A stretch of 64,000 bases of DNA from Acetobacter pasteurianus subsp. pasteurianus LMG 1262 = NBRC 106471 (lineage in GTDB: Bacteria > Pseudomonadota > Alphaproteobacteria > Acetobacterales > Acetobacteraceae), in the NCBI RefSeq assembly GCF_000285275.1, contig NZ_CADO01000002.1:1-64000 (forward strand), read 5' to 3'. How positions within the stretch are numbered: position 1 is the stretch's first letter; each line of letters starts with the position of its first letter. Below the pieces are notes generated by a model. That model saw nothing but the letters and a program-made list of their open reading frames with translations, did not search any database and was not told the DNA's origin. Of the stretch, positions 44,906-54,142 are shown piece by piece. A program made the translations under genes and the position numbers.

Positions 44906-47254
44906 ATGACGTCAGACAGCTCTGCTTCTCCAGCCCGTCAGGCTCTTGCCTGCGCTGTAGCCCGCACCACCATTGCCCCAGAGGCTAAGGAAGAACACGA
45001 AGTTCTCCGCCGCCTTGCCCGTAATCTTGAACCCGGCGCACATGAGGTGCCGGATGAAACCTATCTTCAGGTTTTGTGCCAGGTGCGGCGCAAGCGCTGG
45101 ATTTCCCGCCTGCTGGATAAAACACGCCGCAGCGGGCGTATCTGGATCAGCCGGGAAGAAATAGAAGAAGCCGTTTCCGGCATTACAGATCCGCAGGCCG
45201 GAGATCAGGAACTGGAGCGCGCGCTGGCACCTGTGGCCGAGTCTCGCTTGCGTGGGTATGCTGCAACGCCTCGGGCCGTGTTTGAAACAGTGCAGGCTGA
45301 CCTGGTGGATACAGGGCGTGTGCTTTCCCCCGATCAGACAGATCTGCTGCTTATGGCCATTGCCGTAGCGTTTGGGCTGCCTGAGGGAGACCCGTTTCTT
45401 GAAACAGCCCGGCGGGAGGAGGCCCGCAGGCAGCAGACCGCCAGCAAAATAGAACAGACCGCCCGCCAGAAGCGCGACAAGGAAGAAGCGCAACTGCGGG
45501 AATGGGAAGAAAGTCTTGTTCCGTTTGCTGAAGTGCCGCGTCTGCTACGTTGCTCCCAACGTGAGGCTTTGCGCTGGATTGCAGAGAATCGTCTGCCAGT
45601 GGCCAGAAAGGTGCGCGAAGCCGGCGGACGCGAGAAGTGGGAGTTTGACCCCGCCGCATTGGTGGCCTTGCGTGGCAAGCTGGGAGAATGGCGGAAAGAT
45701 AATGGCCGCGGGACAGAATTTGGTGGCCCCAAAACGGCACCAGATATGGGCCGCAAGGTTGCCAATTCCGTTATTGCCCGTGTGGCGGCCCTAGACCGAT
45801 ATGCTGCGCATTTTCGTACTGCTCGCGCGCTTAACAGGCAGATTACCCTTGTTACGGGGCCAACCAATAGCGGCAAATCCTATACGGCTCTGAACGCACT
45901 GGCGCAGGCTGAAAGTGGTTTGGCTCTGGCTCCGTTGCGGTTGCTGGCGCACGAATTTCGTGAAGCACTGGCTTCCAGAGGAGTCGAGGCCTCTCTTTCT
46001 ACGGGTGAAGAACGGATTGTGGTGCCGGGCAGCAAGCATCTGGCAGCAACGGTGGAAATGTGCCCGTTTTACAGCCCTGTAGATGTAGCGGTTATTGATG
46101 AAGCCCAGATGCTGTTCGATACAGACCGTGGCGCCGCATGGACAGCCGCCATTATGGGGGCACCTGCACGGCATTTGTATGTATTAGGCGCGCCAGATTG
46201 TATTCCCATGGTGCGGCGTATTGCCGAACTGTGTGGTGATCCACTGGATGAAATTTCTCTGGAACGCAAAAGCCCGCTGCGGGCGGCATCGCATCCTGTG
46301 CGGTTGGCAGATCTGGGGTCTGGGGATGCGCTGATTGCGTTTTCTCGCCGTGAGGTTCTGGATTTGCGTGCTGCTCTGCTTCAGCACGGCAAGCGTGTAG
46401 CCGTGGTGTATGGGGCGTTAAGCCCGGAGGTGCGGCGTGCAGAAGCCCAGCGTTTTAATGATGGAGAAGCCGATATTCTGGTGGCCACAGATGCCATTGG
46501 CATGGGGCTTAACCTTTCCATCAAGCGCGTGGTGTTTGCGGCCCTGAAAAAATATGATGGCCGCCAGACGCGTGATCTGACCGTGCAGGAAGTAAAGCAG
46601 ATTGGCGGGCGTGCAGGCCGTTTTGGTAAGCATGAAACTGGCGTTGTTGCGGTTCTTGCTGGTGCGGGCAGCCCAACCTTTATTCGTCGGCAGTTGGAAG
46701 CAGACCCTGAACAGCCTGATGATCTGCGGCCATATGTGCAGCCTGATGCCGATATCGTAAAAGCTGTAGCTGCGGAAATTGGCTCCCAGAGCCTGTATGG
46801 TGTTCTTTCACGTATTCACCGTGCCGTGCTGCGTAAGGATGACCCGAATTACCGGTTGTCAGATATGGAGCAGGCTTTCGCCATTGCCTCTGCTCTGGAA
46901 GGGGTGGAAGGGCTGGATCTGACAACGCGCTGGTCTTACGCCATGTGTCCGGTCGATGACCGAGATAATGGCATCCGTCGTCTGGTAGGTTGGGCCGCAG
47001 ACCATGCGGCAGGGCGGCGCGTGCTTCCGCCGGGAACGGGCCGCTTGCCCGCGAGTGAGAGGGCTGGGCGTGAAGAACTGGAACGTGCTGAAAAACGGCA
47101 CAAGCGATTGGTGGCATGGCGCTGGCTGGCGCTACGCTTCCCCGAAATCTACCCGGATCGGGAAGAAGCAGAAGATACCACACGCAGACTGAATGACTGG
47201 ATTGAAAGCGTATTACGGCAGCAGAGCCGTACACGCCGTTCCACTCGTTTCTGA
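44906..47254 (+). CDS. Suv3-like DExH helicase with a long N-terminal extension (second of two)
   Basis: 782 residues. The helicase core starts only at about 310: Walker A GPTNSGKS (318-325), APLRLLAHEFRE, LSTGEERIV, IDEAQ (397-401), then VATDAIGMGLNLSIKR and QIGGRAGRFGKHETG. The core parallels the helicase at 30727-33315 motif by motif but is clearly diverged from it (DEAQ versus DEIQ). The extension contains a charged coiled-coil-like stretch (about 165-200, EARRQQTASKIEQTARQKRD) and a MerR/excisionase-like segment at about 206-255 (VPRLLRCSQREALRWIAEN), followed by a basic linker. The C-terminal part is helical. It probably acts on RNA, but the extra N-terminal module could target it elsewhere. 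Confidence 0.87.
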   Translation: MTSDSSASPARQALACAVARTTIAPEAKEEHEVLRRLARNLEPGAHEVPDETYLQVLCQVRRKRWISRLLDKTRRSGRIWISREEIEEAVSGITDPQAGDQELERALAPVAESRLRGYAATPRAVFETVQADLVDTGRVLSPDQTDLLLMAIAVAFGLPEGDPFLETARREEARRQQTASKIEQTARQKRDKEEAQLREWEESLVPFAEVPRLLRCSQREALRWIAENRLPVARKVREAGGREKWEFDPAALVALRGKLGEWRKDNGRGTEFGGPKTAPDMGRKVANSVIARVAALDRYAAHFRTARALNRQITLVTGPTNSGKSYTALNALAQAESGLALAPLRLLAHEFREALASRGVEASLSTGEERIVVPGSKHLAATVEMCPFYSPVDVAVIDEAQMLFDTDRGAAWTAAIMGAPARHLYVLGAPDCIPMVRRIAELCGDPLDEISLERKSPLRAASHPVRLADLGSGDALIAFSRREVLDLRAALLQHGKRVAVVYGALSPEVRRAEAQRFNDGEADILVATDAIGMGLNLSIKRVVFAALKKYDGRQTRDLTVQEVKQIGGRAGRFGKHETGVVAVLAGAGSPTFIRRQLEADPEQPDDLRPYVQPDADIVKAVAAEIGSQSLYGVLSRIHRAVLRKDDPNYRLSDMEQAFAIASALEGVEGLDLTTRWSYAMCPVDDRDNGIRRLVGWAADHAAGRRVLPPGTGRLPASERAGREELERAEKRHKRLVAWRWLALRFPEIYPDREEAEDTTRRLNDWIESVLRQQSRTRRSTRF

Positions 47255-47260
47255 ACATAG

Positions 47261-47303
47261 AAAGGGGGCGTCGTCCTGTTTGTGAGACGACGCCCCCTTT
47301 TTT
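47261..47303. terminator. Bidirectional terminator after the second helicase
   Basis: Stem AAAGGGGGCGTCGTC / GACGACGCCCCCTTT with a 10-base loop, followed by T on the plus strand and by a short T-run on the minus strand. It separates convergent genes. Confidence 0.92.
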
Positions 47304-47309
47304 AGATTT

Positions 47310-48260
47310 TTACCAGCTTGTGCCGGTCAGCCTTTCAGAAACATCCCATAGGCGTGCGGCAGTACTGCCCTTGCGCGCAGTAGGGGGAATATGGGCTGGC
47401 CCCGGTGGGCCACGCCTTTCCTGATGCCCTTGTGGGCCGTAGTAATCTCCATCTCGGGCGGAGGGGGAAAGTGCTGCGTATAAAATAGGTTCAGCCCCAT
47501 GCGCAGCAGATTGCCCCATAACGCGCAAAATCATACCACCCCAAAACTGCTCAATACGCCCTAGCGGAGCAGGCAGACTAGCTGCTTGCCCATTGGCAAT
47601 AATGGATGTGCTGGCCCAGCCGGGATGTGCGGCGCGTGCGTGTACATTCCACCCTTGTTCACCCGCCCGGCGCGCCAATTCCATGGCAAAAAGCAGATTG
47701 GCCAACTTGCTTTGCTGATACGCCCCAAAAGGGCTGTAGCGATAGCGGGATTGCAGATCATCAAACTGAATATGGCCCTTGCAGGCTGCCAAACTGGCAA
47801 CACTTACCACCACACCGCCGCCCGGAGCATTTTCCAGCAAATGCCGCAAATGGGCTGTTAGGGCAAAATGTCCGAGATGATTCACGCCAAACTGAAGCTC
47901 AAAACCGTTTTTGGTTTCCTTGCGGCGTGTTGGGGCCATAACGCCCGCGTTGTTGACCAGTAGATTCAGCCGGTCTGTGTATTTTGTAGCAGCCGCTGCG
48001 CATTCCGCGACAGACTGGAGTGAAGAGAGATCTAGCGGCAAAGGAATAATCTGTGCCGTTGGGCATTCCGCTTTGATGCGGGAGATAGCTTCACGCCCAC
48101 GTTCTGCATGCCTTACAGGCAACAATAAACGTGCACCTCTGTGTGCAAGCCCCAACGCAACCTGAAAGCCCAACCCACTGTTGCCACCGGTTACAAGGGC
48201 AACTTGCCCTTTCAGATCAGGCTGGTTGTGGTTAACGCGCCATGCTCTGCGCCCTGTCAT
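47310..48260 (-). CDS. Short-chain dehydrogenase/reductase (retinol dehydrogenase-like)
   Basis: 316 residues. NAD(P) site TGGNSGLGFQVALGLAHRG, then LLVNNAGVMAPTRR (NNAG motif), VVSVASLAAC with the catalytic Ser, and YQQSKLANLLF with the Tyr-x3-Lys pair. The VNHLGHFALT segment and the length place it with the RDH/WWOX/protochlorophyllide-reductase-like branch, whose bacterial members have unknown substrates. The C-terminus is Pro/Gly-rich. Its ATG overlaps the stop of the upstream dedA gene by four bases, so the two are coupled. Confidence 0.9.
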   Translation of the reverse strand: MTGRRAWRVNHNQPDLKGQVALVTGGNSGLGFQVALGLAHRGARLLLPVRHAERGREAISRIKAECPTAQIIPLPLDLSSLQSVAECAAAATKYTDRLNLLVNNAGVMAPTRRKETKNGFELQFGVNHLGHFALTAHLRHLLENAPGGGVVVSVASLAACKGHIQFDDLQSRYRYSPFGAYQQSKLANLLFAMELARRAGEQGWNVHARAAHPGWASTSIIANGQAASLPAPLGRIEQFWGGMILRVMGQSAAHGAEPILYAALSPSARDGDYYGPQGHQERRGPPGPAHIPPTARKGSTAARLWDVSERLTGTSW

Positions 48261-48919
48261 GAGGGAAGAACTTTCAGGCGTTCATCCTGCTCGGCTGCTT
48301 TCATGGCTTCCTCCGTCAGACGTTTTTCATTGCGCTTGATGAATATGGACAAAGACCCGATGACAATACAGGCCACCGCCCCAAAGGCGATAGCCAGCGG
48401 TCCGGAAAGCCGAAGGATCTCGTTCCCCAGCAGGTAGGCAACAAGTGTGTAACCCCCAGCCCAGAATATGCCGCCAAGCGCGTTATGAAACAAAAACGTA
48501 TGCCACGGCATATGGTTCGCTCCGGCCAGCAGGGCTACAAACATACGCAGCACGGCAATAAACCGGCCAAAAAACACAACCGGGCCACCGTGTTTGAGAA
48601 AAACGTAGCGCCCCAGCAAAAGGCGCTGAGATGTTAGGCCAATTTTGGGGCCATATTTTTGCAGCATACGCAGTCCAACAAGATGGCCAATCAGATAGCC
48701 AAAATTGTCGCCCATAATGGCACCCAGCACGCCGGCCAGTGCTACGCCCTCAATGTGCAGCTTGTGCGTTGTGGCACAAAACAGCGCTCCGGTAATAAGC
48801 AGGCTTTCTGCTGGCAGCGGAAAGCCCATGCTTTCTAGCATTACCACAACCCCTACCACCCCATAACCGTATTGGGCGAAAAGGCTGCTCAGGTAATCTA
48901 CCGAAAAGAAATTGTGCAA
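48257..48919 (-). CDS. DedA-family inner-membrane protein
   Basis: 220 residues, apparently from TTG 48917-48919. There is no suitable ATG before the conserved region, and no clear ribosome site. Conserved features: LESMGFPLPAESLLITGA with the acidic residues of the re-entrant loop, IMGDNFGYLIGHLVGLRML, and GRFIAVLRMFVALLAGANHMPWHTFLFHNALGGIFW with the essential Arg. DedA proteins are linked to undecaprenyl-phosphate or phospholipid flipping and to resistance to acid and cationic peptides. It is the first gene of a two-gene unit with the SDR. Confidence 0.9.
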   Translation of the reverse strand: MHNFFSVDYLSSLFAQYGYGVVGVVVMLESMGFPLPAESLLITGALFCATTHKLHIEGVALAGVLGAIMGDNFGYLIGHLVGLRMLQKYGPKIGLTSQRLLLGRYVFLKHGGPVVFFGRFIAVLRMFVALLAGANHMPWHTFLFHNALGGIFWAGGYTLVAYLLGNEILRLSGPLAIAFGAVACIVIGSLSIFIKRNEKRLTEEAMKAAEQDERLKVLPS

Positions 48920-49101
48920 AGAGTGTAACAGAACAGAACATCCAATTTAGACAGAGCACGAGACTGCTCACGGCAGAAACCGTTCAGGTCCTGTTGTGTC
49001 AAGCATTCTGCGTAAGAGCGTATGCAGCAATGCTTAACACGTGCGGTGTCTGGGTGCATGTTTTTCTGGATGCAACTGCCGGAATGGTAAAAAATACCAG
49101 C

Positions 49102-51057
49102 ATGAATAACACACCTCCTCTTTCTTCTTCTGTCATGCCAATGCCGTGTGGCACATGGCCTTCCCCTGTTACGCCGGATCTGGTGGCGGGAAAGACACTG
49201 TCATTTTCCGAGGTACGGGCTGTAGAAAATACTGTTTTCTGGCTGGAACGGCGGCCGGCAGAAGCTGGCCGTTCTGTGCTGATGCGTTGGACACAGGCAG
49301 AAGGTGCCTGTGAGGCACTGGAACCAGATACAGATGTGGCAACTCGTGTGCATGAGTATGGCGGTGGCGCCTATGCCGTGAAAAGCGGAGGTATTGCCTA
49401 TTCCGATAAACGTACAGGAAGCGTGTGGCTGCGTAGAGAAGCAGAAACTTCGGCTGTTTTTATGGCTGGAGAGATAGGGCTTCGGTTTGCTGATCTGCGG
49501 TTTGACGTAAGTTCTGAAACAGTGCTTGCCGTGCGGGAAGATCACCGAGAAGCAGGGGAAGCCAAAACTGCACTGGTGGCGTTGCATGCTCAGGGCAACA
49601 AAGCGGGCACGGTGCTGAAGGTTGGAGCAGATTTTTATGCGGCTCCGGCTTTGTCACCAGATGGAACATTGTTGGCGTGGGTTGAGTGGGATCACCCCAA
49701 CATGCCGTGGGATGCCACACGCCTGTGCCTTGCCCGTGTTCAGCGTAATGCTTCGGGGGACATCTGCGGTATTGGAGATGCACGTGTGCTGGCGGGTAAA
49801 CAGACAAGCGAATCGCTTATAGAGCCGCGTTGGACATCTGATAGACAATTGCTTGTTTTGTCTGATCGTTCAGGAAGCTGGACGATATGGAACGTCAATT
49901 GGCAGGAAAGTAGCCCAACCTTATCCCGCTATCCTGCTCCAGAAGGTGAAGTCGGGCAGCCAGCGTGGGTGTTTGGGCAGAGTAGCTATCAACTGCTCAA
50001 AAATGAGGGCTGTCTGGTTTTGGCCGTTACGCAGGGCCAAGCAACATGCTGGATAAAACCGGATGGTGTATCTGAATATCGCATCTTCCATGCCAAACCG
50101 GACCAATGCCCTGTTCCCTTGGCCGATGGGCGTTTTGCCTGGTTGCAAGCGCCGCCAGATGCTCTGCCTTCTGTTGTGGTGGGCACGCCCGAGAAGGGGG
50201 CAGAGGTTATTTTGCAGCGTTCATCGGCAGAACAACTGGATGTTGCAGATATTTCCATACCCGAATCGATTCGTTTTTCAGTGGATGGGGAAGATGGTTT
50301 GAAGGGGCACGCCTTCTTTTATCCTCCAACCAACCGCCATGCTTGTGTGCCAAAGGGTGAGCGTCCTCCCATGATTGTACAAGTGCATGGAGGACCAACT
50401 GCGCGGGCGCAGGAAGGATTATCCTTTAAAATCCAGTGGTGGACGTCTCGCGGGTTTGCTGTGCTGGATGTGAATTATGGTGGGTCTACCGGATTCGGGC
50501 GCGCGTGGCGGAATCGTCTAAAAGGTCAGTGGGGTGTGGTGGATGTGGCAGATTGTCTGTCTGCCTGCCGTGCCGTTGTAGAATCGGGGCGGGTAGACCC
50601 GAATCGTATCGCCATCCGTGGTTCCAGTGCAGGCGGCATGACTGTGCTGGTGGCGTTAGCTGTTTCAGACATATTTGCGGCGGGGGTGAGCCTATATGGC
50701 GTAACCGACCTGCGTGCCTTGGCGCAGGAAACCCATAAATTTGAAGCACGCTATTTGGATGGTCTAATTGGCCCGTGGCCAGAAGCTGAGGCACTATATC
50801 TACAGCGCTCTCCAATTTCTGTTGCCGATCAGATTCGTGCGCCTGTGCTACTGTTGCAGGGAATGGACGATAAAGTTGTGCCGCCAGAACAGGCATATTC
50901 CATGGCCAATGCTTTGAAAGCCGTTGGAACGCCGGTGACTTTACAAGAATTTGAAGGGGAAGGGCATGGCTTCCGCAAGGAAGCGACTATCCGCGCTGCC
51001 TTTGCTGAAGAATTGGCTTTTTATGCCAAGGTGTTTGGATTTGCTGCGCAGAACTAA
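49102..51057 (+). CDS. Prolyl oligopeptidase-family serine peptidase (S9, dipeptidyl aminopeptidase-like)
   Basis: About 651 residues if it starts at ATG 49102. In-frame ATGs at 49084 and 49030 cannot be excluded, and none has a strong ribosome site. An N-terminal beta-propeller (about 20-380, with repeats such as FYAAPALSPDGTLLAWVEWDHPN) is followed by the alpha/beta hydrolase domain: VQVHGGPTARAQEG, the nucleophile Ser in RGSSAGGMTVL, the Asp in LQGMDDKVVPPEQ, and the His in GEGHGFRKE. S9C enzymes cleave short peptides from the N-terminus. There is no signal peptide at the chosen start, so it is probably cytosolic. Confidence 0.9.
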   Translation: MNNTPPLSSSVMPMPCGTWPSPVTPDLVAGKTLSFSEVRAVENTVFWLERRPAEAGRSVLMRWTQAEGACEALEPDTDVATRVHEYGGGAYAVKSGGIAYSDKRTGSVWLRREAETSAVFMAGEIGLRFADLRFDVSSETVLAVREDHREAGEAKTALVALHAQGNKAGTVLKVGADFYAAPALSPDGTLLAWVEWDHPNMPWDATRLCLARVQRNASGDICGIGDARVLAGKQTSESLIEPRWTSDRQLLVLSDRSGSWTIWNVNWQESSPTLSRYPAPEGEVGQPAWVFGQSSYQLLKNEGCLVLAVTQGQATCWIKPDGVSEYRIFHAKPDQCPVPLADGRFAWLQAPPDALPSVVVGTPEKGAEVILQRSSAEQLDVADISIPESIRFSVDGEDGLKGHAFFYPPTNRHACVPKGERPPMIVQVHGGPTARAQEGLSFKIQWWTSRGFAVLDVNYGGSTGFGRAWRNRLKGQWGVVDVADCLSACRAVVESGRVDPNRIAIRGSSAGGMTVLVALAVSDIFAAGVSLYGVTDLRALAQETHKFEARYLDGLIGPWPEAEALYLQRSPISVADQIRAPVLLLQGMDDKVVPPEQAYSMANALKAVGTPVTLQEFEGEGHGFRKEATIRAAFAEELAFYAKVFGFAAQN

Positions 51058-51068
51058 GCGTGGAAATA

Positions 51069-51107
51069 AAAAAGGCTGAAGGAGCAAATGTCCCTCAGCC
51101 TTTTTTA
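51069..51107. terminator. Bidirectional terminator between the S9 peptidase gene and maeA
   Basis: Stem AAAAGGCTGA / TCAGCCTTTT with a loop of about 15 bases, followed by T6 on the plus strand and an A-run upstream that gives T on the minus strand. Confidence 0.88.
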
Positions 51108-51111
51108 CGGT

Positions 51112-52746
51112 TTAGTTTGTATAGCGTGGTTTGTAAGTCAGGTTTTCAATCCACGCCCGAATGTCTTTGGGGCGTTCCACCGTTGCTGCGTTTTTATCAA
51201 AAATAAACTCAGCAATGCGTGTGGCGGAGGTGATGGACACTTCCAGAATATCGCTTTGTGGCGGGAACAGCCGGCCCCGTTCACGCGCTGCCGGATCTAC
51301 CTGATCTGCCAGAGCCTGTGCGGCTTCAATCACCATTTCATCCGTAATCAGCTTGGGGCAGGTGGCATACACAGCCAGACCCAGAGCAGGGAAGATGTAG
51401 AAGTTATTAGCCTGCCCCGGATAGAACGTACGGTCATTATACGTCACTTCTGGGTACTGTAGGCCTGCAGCAAAAAGCGCACGCCCTTTAGACCATTCAT
51501 AGGCCTGCTCAGCCGTGCATTCCCCATTTTTCTGCGGCAGAGAAAGCGGGAAAATAATGGGGCGTTCGTTCAGCTTGCTCATTTCTTCCACCACTTCTTG
51601 GGTGAAAGAACCGCCAGCGGTGGAAACACCAATCAGCACTGTGGGTTTAACAGTTTTGATCATGCCCAACAGGTCACGCGATGGTGGAAGATCCTTGGCG
51701 AACCGTTCCTGTTCGGGCAGCAGATCAGTGCGTGAGGTTTCTAAAAGACCGTTCACATCCATTAACGTAATGCGGTCAATGGCTTCTTGTTCAGATAGCC
51801 CTTCCTGTTTCAAGGCGGAAACCAGCATATCGACAGTACCAATGCCGGAAGAACCCGCCCCCAAGAACAAGAAGCGTTGCTGGGTAAGCGATTCGTTCTT
51901 GATTTTCAGTGCTGTAATCAGACCGGCCAAAGTTACAGCCGCTGTGCCTTGAATATCATCGTTATAGCACAGCACACGGTCATGATATTTTTTGAGGTAG
52001 CGTAGGGCATCCGTGCCCTTCCAATCCTCAAAATGGATACAGCTTTGCGGGAAGACTTCCTGCACGGCCTCAATAAATTCTTCTACAAAAGAATCGAGTT
52101 CTTCTATCGGGGGTGGTTCACGCCGCAGGCCCAGATACAGAGGGTCAGCTCTTAAGGCGCTGTTTGTGGTGCCAATATCAAGCTGCACGGGCAAAAGCGA
52201 ATCGGGGGGCACTGCGCCGCAGGCTGTATAAAGGTCCAGCTTGCCAATGGGGATGCCCATGCCGTTTACGCCAATATCACCAAGCCCCAAAATACGACCG
52301 CCTGTGGTCACACACATGAAGCGCACATTATCCATAGGCCAGTTTTGCAGCACATCCTTAATACGGCCACGCATATCCAGGCTGATATACATGCCGCGTG
52401 GGCGGCGGTAGATGTGGCTGAATTGCTGGCATACGGCGGCCAGCGTGGGCGCGTACACAATGGGCACGAATCGGGCAGGATTAGACATCAAAACCTTGTA
52501 GAACAGGGTTTCGTTCTGGTCGCGCAAGCCGCTCAGATAGATATAGCGTTCCAGATTGTTGGGTTTGGCCTCAAGATGGCGGTGGATACGTTCTACCTGC
52601 CTATCTAGGTTTTCAACCTGTGTGGGTAATAGTCCTTCCAGCCCATAAAGGCGGCGCTCTTCCTCGGTAAACGCCGTGCCCTTGTTCAGGTGCGCATTAT
52701 TAAGAAGGGCCATTCCTCGCAGTTGGGGCGTGGAAGCAGAGGGCAT
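51112..52746 (-). CDS. maeA: NAD-dependent malic enzyme (malate dehydrogenase, decarboxylating)
   Basis: 544 residues, with GGAG six bases before the ATG. It converts malate to pyruvate and CO2. Signatures: IVYAPTLAAVCQQFSHIYRRPRG with the catalytic Tyr region, SCIHFEDWKG with metal-binding acids, CYNDDIQGTAAVTLAG, and the dinucleotide site LFLGAGSSGIG. The size and these motifs are of the SfcA/MaeA long form rather than the MaeB-phosphotransacetylase fusion. It is monocistronic, with a terminator close to its stop. It links the C4 pool to pyruvate, which is useful when cells re-oxidise acetate and lactate. Confidence 0.95.
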   Translation of the reverse strand: MPSASTPQLRGMALLNNAHLNKGTAFTEEERRLYGLEGLLPTQVENLDRQVERIHRHLEAKPNNLERYIYLSGLRDQNETLFYKVLMSNPARFVPIVYAPTLAAVCQQFSHIYRRPRGMYISLDMRGRIKDVLQNWPMDNVRFMCVTTGGRILGLGDIGVNGMGIPIGKLDLYTACGAVPPDSLLPVQLDIGTTNSALRADPLYLGLRREPPPIEELDSFVEEFIEAVQEVFPQSCIHFEDWKGTDALRYLKKYHDRVLCYNDDIQGTAAVTLAGLITALKIKNESLTQQRFLFLGAGSSGIGTVDMLVSALKQEGLSEQEAIDRITLMDVNGLLETSRTDLLPEQERFAKDLPPSRDLLGMIKTVKPTVLIGVSTAGGSFTQEVVEEMSKLNERPIIFPLSLPQKNGECTAEQAYEWSKGRALFAAGLQYPEVTYNDRTFYPGQANNFYIFPALGLAVYATCPKLITDEMVIEAAQALADQVDPAARERGRLFPPQSDILEVSITSATRIAEFIFDKNAATVERPKDIRAWIENLTYKPRYTN

Positions 52747-52844
52747 GATAACTCCATGAGTTGTGAGGCCAAGGGCGGGATTACAGCGGTTTTTTATGCA
52801 GAGGGGAAGAGTGCAAACAGCAAGTCTGGGTTAAGGCAATAAAA

Positions 52845-52866
52845 AAGGCGGCACCAAGGCCGCCTT
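52845..52866 (-). terminator. Terminator of secE-nusG
   Basis: Eight-base stem AAGGCGGC/GCCGCCTT with a 6-base loop. On the minus strand it is followed by a run of T (the A-run at 52841-52846). Confidence 0.9.
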
Positions 52867-52893
52867 GAGTTCTTTCAGATAAAAAAGCTGATT

Positions 52894-53424
52894 TTACAGC
52901 TTTTCCACCTGATTGTATTCCAGATCCACTGGGGTGGAACGTCCGAAAATGGAGACGCTGACTTTCAAGCGGCCTTTTTCTTCGTCCACTTCCTCAATCA
53001 CACCGTTAAAGGATGTGAACGGACCATCTGCCACGCGAATCTGTTCGCCCACTTCGAACGAAACGGCAGAACGAGGATGCTGCACACCTTCTTCTGTCTG
53101 CTTGATAATGCGTTCGGCTTCAGCAGCAGAAATAGGGGTAGGGCGGTTTCTGGTTCCCAGAAAACCCGTAACCTTTGGGGTGTCCTTGACCAGATGCCAT
53201 GTTTCGTCAGTCATTTCCATTTTGACGAGCACGTAACCGGGGAAGAACTTGCGTTCCGTATTCACCTTCTGGCCACGACGCACTTCAATGACTTCTTCAG
53301 AAGGCACCAAAATTTCATCAATATGGTCGCTCAGGCCCTTCTGTTCCGCTTCTTCACGGATGTGCTGGGCAATTTTCTTTTCGAAGCCCGAATAGACGTG
53401 AACCACATACCAGCGCTTGGCCAT
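52894..53424 (-). CDS. nusG: Transcription termination/antitermination factor NusG
   Basis: 176 residues from ATG 53422-53424, chosen because GGGAGG lies eight bases upstream and the protein then begins with the conserved [17 protein letters not shown]. The NGN domain (about 1-115, with [31 protein letters not shown]) is followed by a KOW domain ([23 protein letters not shown]). NusG binds RNA polymerase, suppresses pausing, and links it to Rho or the ribosome. It lies 4 bases after secE, the standard arrangement. Confidence 0.98.
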   Translation of the reverse strand: MAKRWYVVHVYSGFEKKIAQHIREEAEQKGLSDHIDEILVPSEEVIEVRRGQKVNTERKFFPGYVLVKMEMTDETWHLVKDTPKVTGFLGTRNRPTPISAAEAERIIKQTEEGVQHPRSAVSFEVGEQIRVADGPFTSFNGVIEEVDEEKGRLKVSVSIFGRSTPVDLEYNQVEKL

Positions 53425-53428
53425 GTCG

Positions 53429-53623
53429 TTAGCCTCCCAGCCCGAAAAGTTGACGCACACCGAGACCGATCAGCTGGTCAACAAAAAAGAAGAAGATGGA
53501 TGCCATGCCTGCCATGGCCAGAACGGCGCCCGTGGTTACCAAGGTAGCACGGCGGGTGGGCCATGTGACCCGTTCCGCCTCGGCACGCACATCATGCAGG
53601 AACTTACCGGGACTGAACGACAC
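53429..53623 (-). CDS. secE: Protein translocase subunit SecE
   Basis: 64 residues, the normal size for the short single-span bacterial SecE. The amphipathic surface helix [17 protein letters not shown] with the conserved VTWP motif precedes the single membrane helix (about 30-50). SecE clamps SecY in the SecYEG channel. It lies between tRNA-Trp upstream and nusG downstream on the same strand, the classic tRNA-secE-nusG order. Confidence 0.97.
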   Translation of the reverse strand: MSFSPGKFLHDVRAEAERVTWPTRRATLVTTGAVLAMAGMASIFFFFVDQLIGLGVRQLFGLGG

Positions 53624-53767
53624 GAACCACCCTTTCTACACTGCACGAAAACCGGATGTTTCTCCGGTGGCAGTCCTGAATACACCACACATTCCGCACA
53701 GGATTTCCGCGTTGAAACTTAGAAAAACAAGGCGGAAACTACGGCGCAGAACCTGCAATCTTGAACC

Positions 53768-53844
53768 TGGCAGGGGTGGAGGGTCTCGAACCCACAACCT
53801 CCGGTTTTGGAGACCGGCGCTCTAGCCAATTGAGCTACACCCCT
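53768..53844 (-). tRNA. trnW: tRNA-Trp (anticodon CCA)
   Basis: 77 bases including an encoded 3' CCA. Acceptor stem AGGGGTG/CACCCCT, D arm with AGCTCAATTGGCTAGAGC, anticodon stem CCGGT/ACCGG around CTCCAAA (anticodon CCA), T arm GTGGGTTCGAACCC. It lies 144 bases ahead of secE. A possible -10 (TATAGC at 53873-53878) and a weak -35 (TGGTCA at 53896-53901) precede it. Confidence 0.97.
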
Positions 53845-54068
53845 ACAGCCTGTCTGCCGTAGCTGGATCAATGCTATAACGGATAACCGTCAGCCTGACC
53901 AGCCACTTAACAGCAGCCTTTGCAGGTGGCGGAAGAAAATATGTTGTGGGCTTAAAGTCAAGAGGCAAACAACAAATGTCTGCCCTTTTTTGGTGTGTGG
54001 TTAAATTTTTTCTCTTCAAACTTGCAAAATGTCGTCTTTGCAGTTAGTGGTAGAAACATATGGAGTAT

Positions 54069-54142
54069 GCGGGCATAGCATAGTGGTAATGCAGTAGCCT
54101 TCCAAGCTACTGAGGAGGGTTCGATTCCCTCTGTCCGCTCCA
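54069..54142 (+). tRNA. trnG: tRNA-Gly (anticodon TCC)
   Basis: 74 bases with an encoded CCA. Acceptor GCGGGCA/TGTCCGC, D arm AGCATAGTGGTAATGC, anticodon stem GTAGC/GCTAC around CTTCCAA (anticodon TCC), T arm GAGGGTTCGATTCCCTC. It is divergent from tRNA-Trp. The gap of 225 bases between them holds no supported gene. Confidence 0.97.

Noticed and set aside
44698-44907. 69-codon minus-strand frame between fpr and the second helicase
   Set aside because: No ribosome site, no recognisable family, and it reaches into the helicase start. Treated as chance.
53496-53825. Plus-strand frame ending GGGSRTHNLRFWRPAL
   Set aside because: The C-terminal part is the antisense translation of tRNA-Trp (53768-53844), and the rest lies opposite secE. 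Not a gene.
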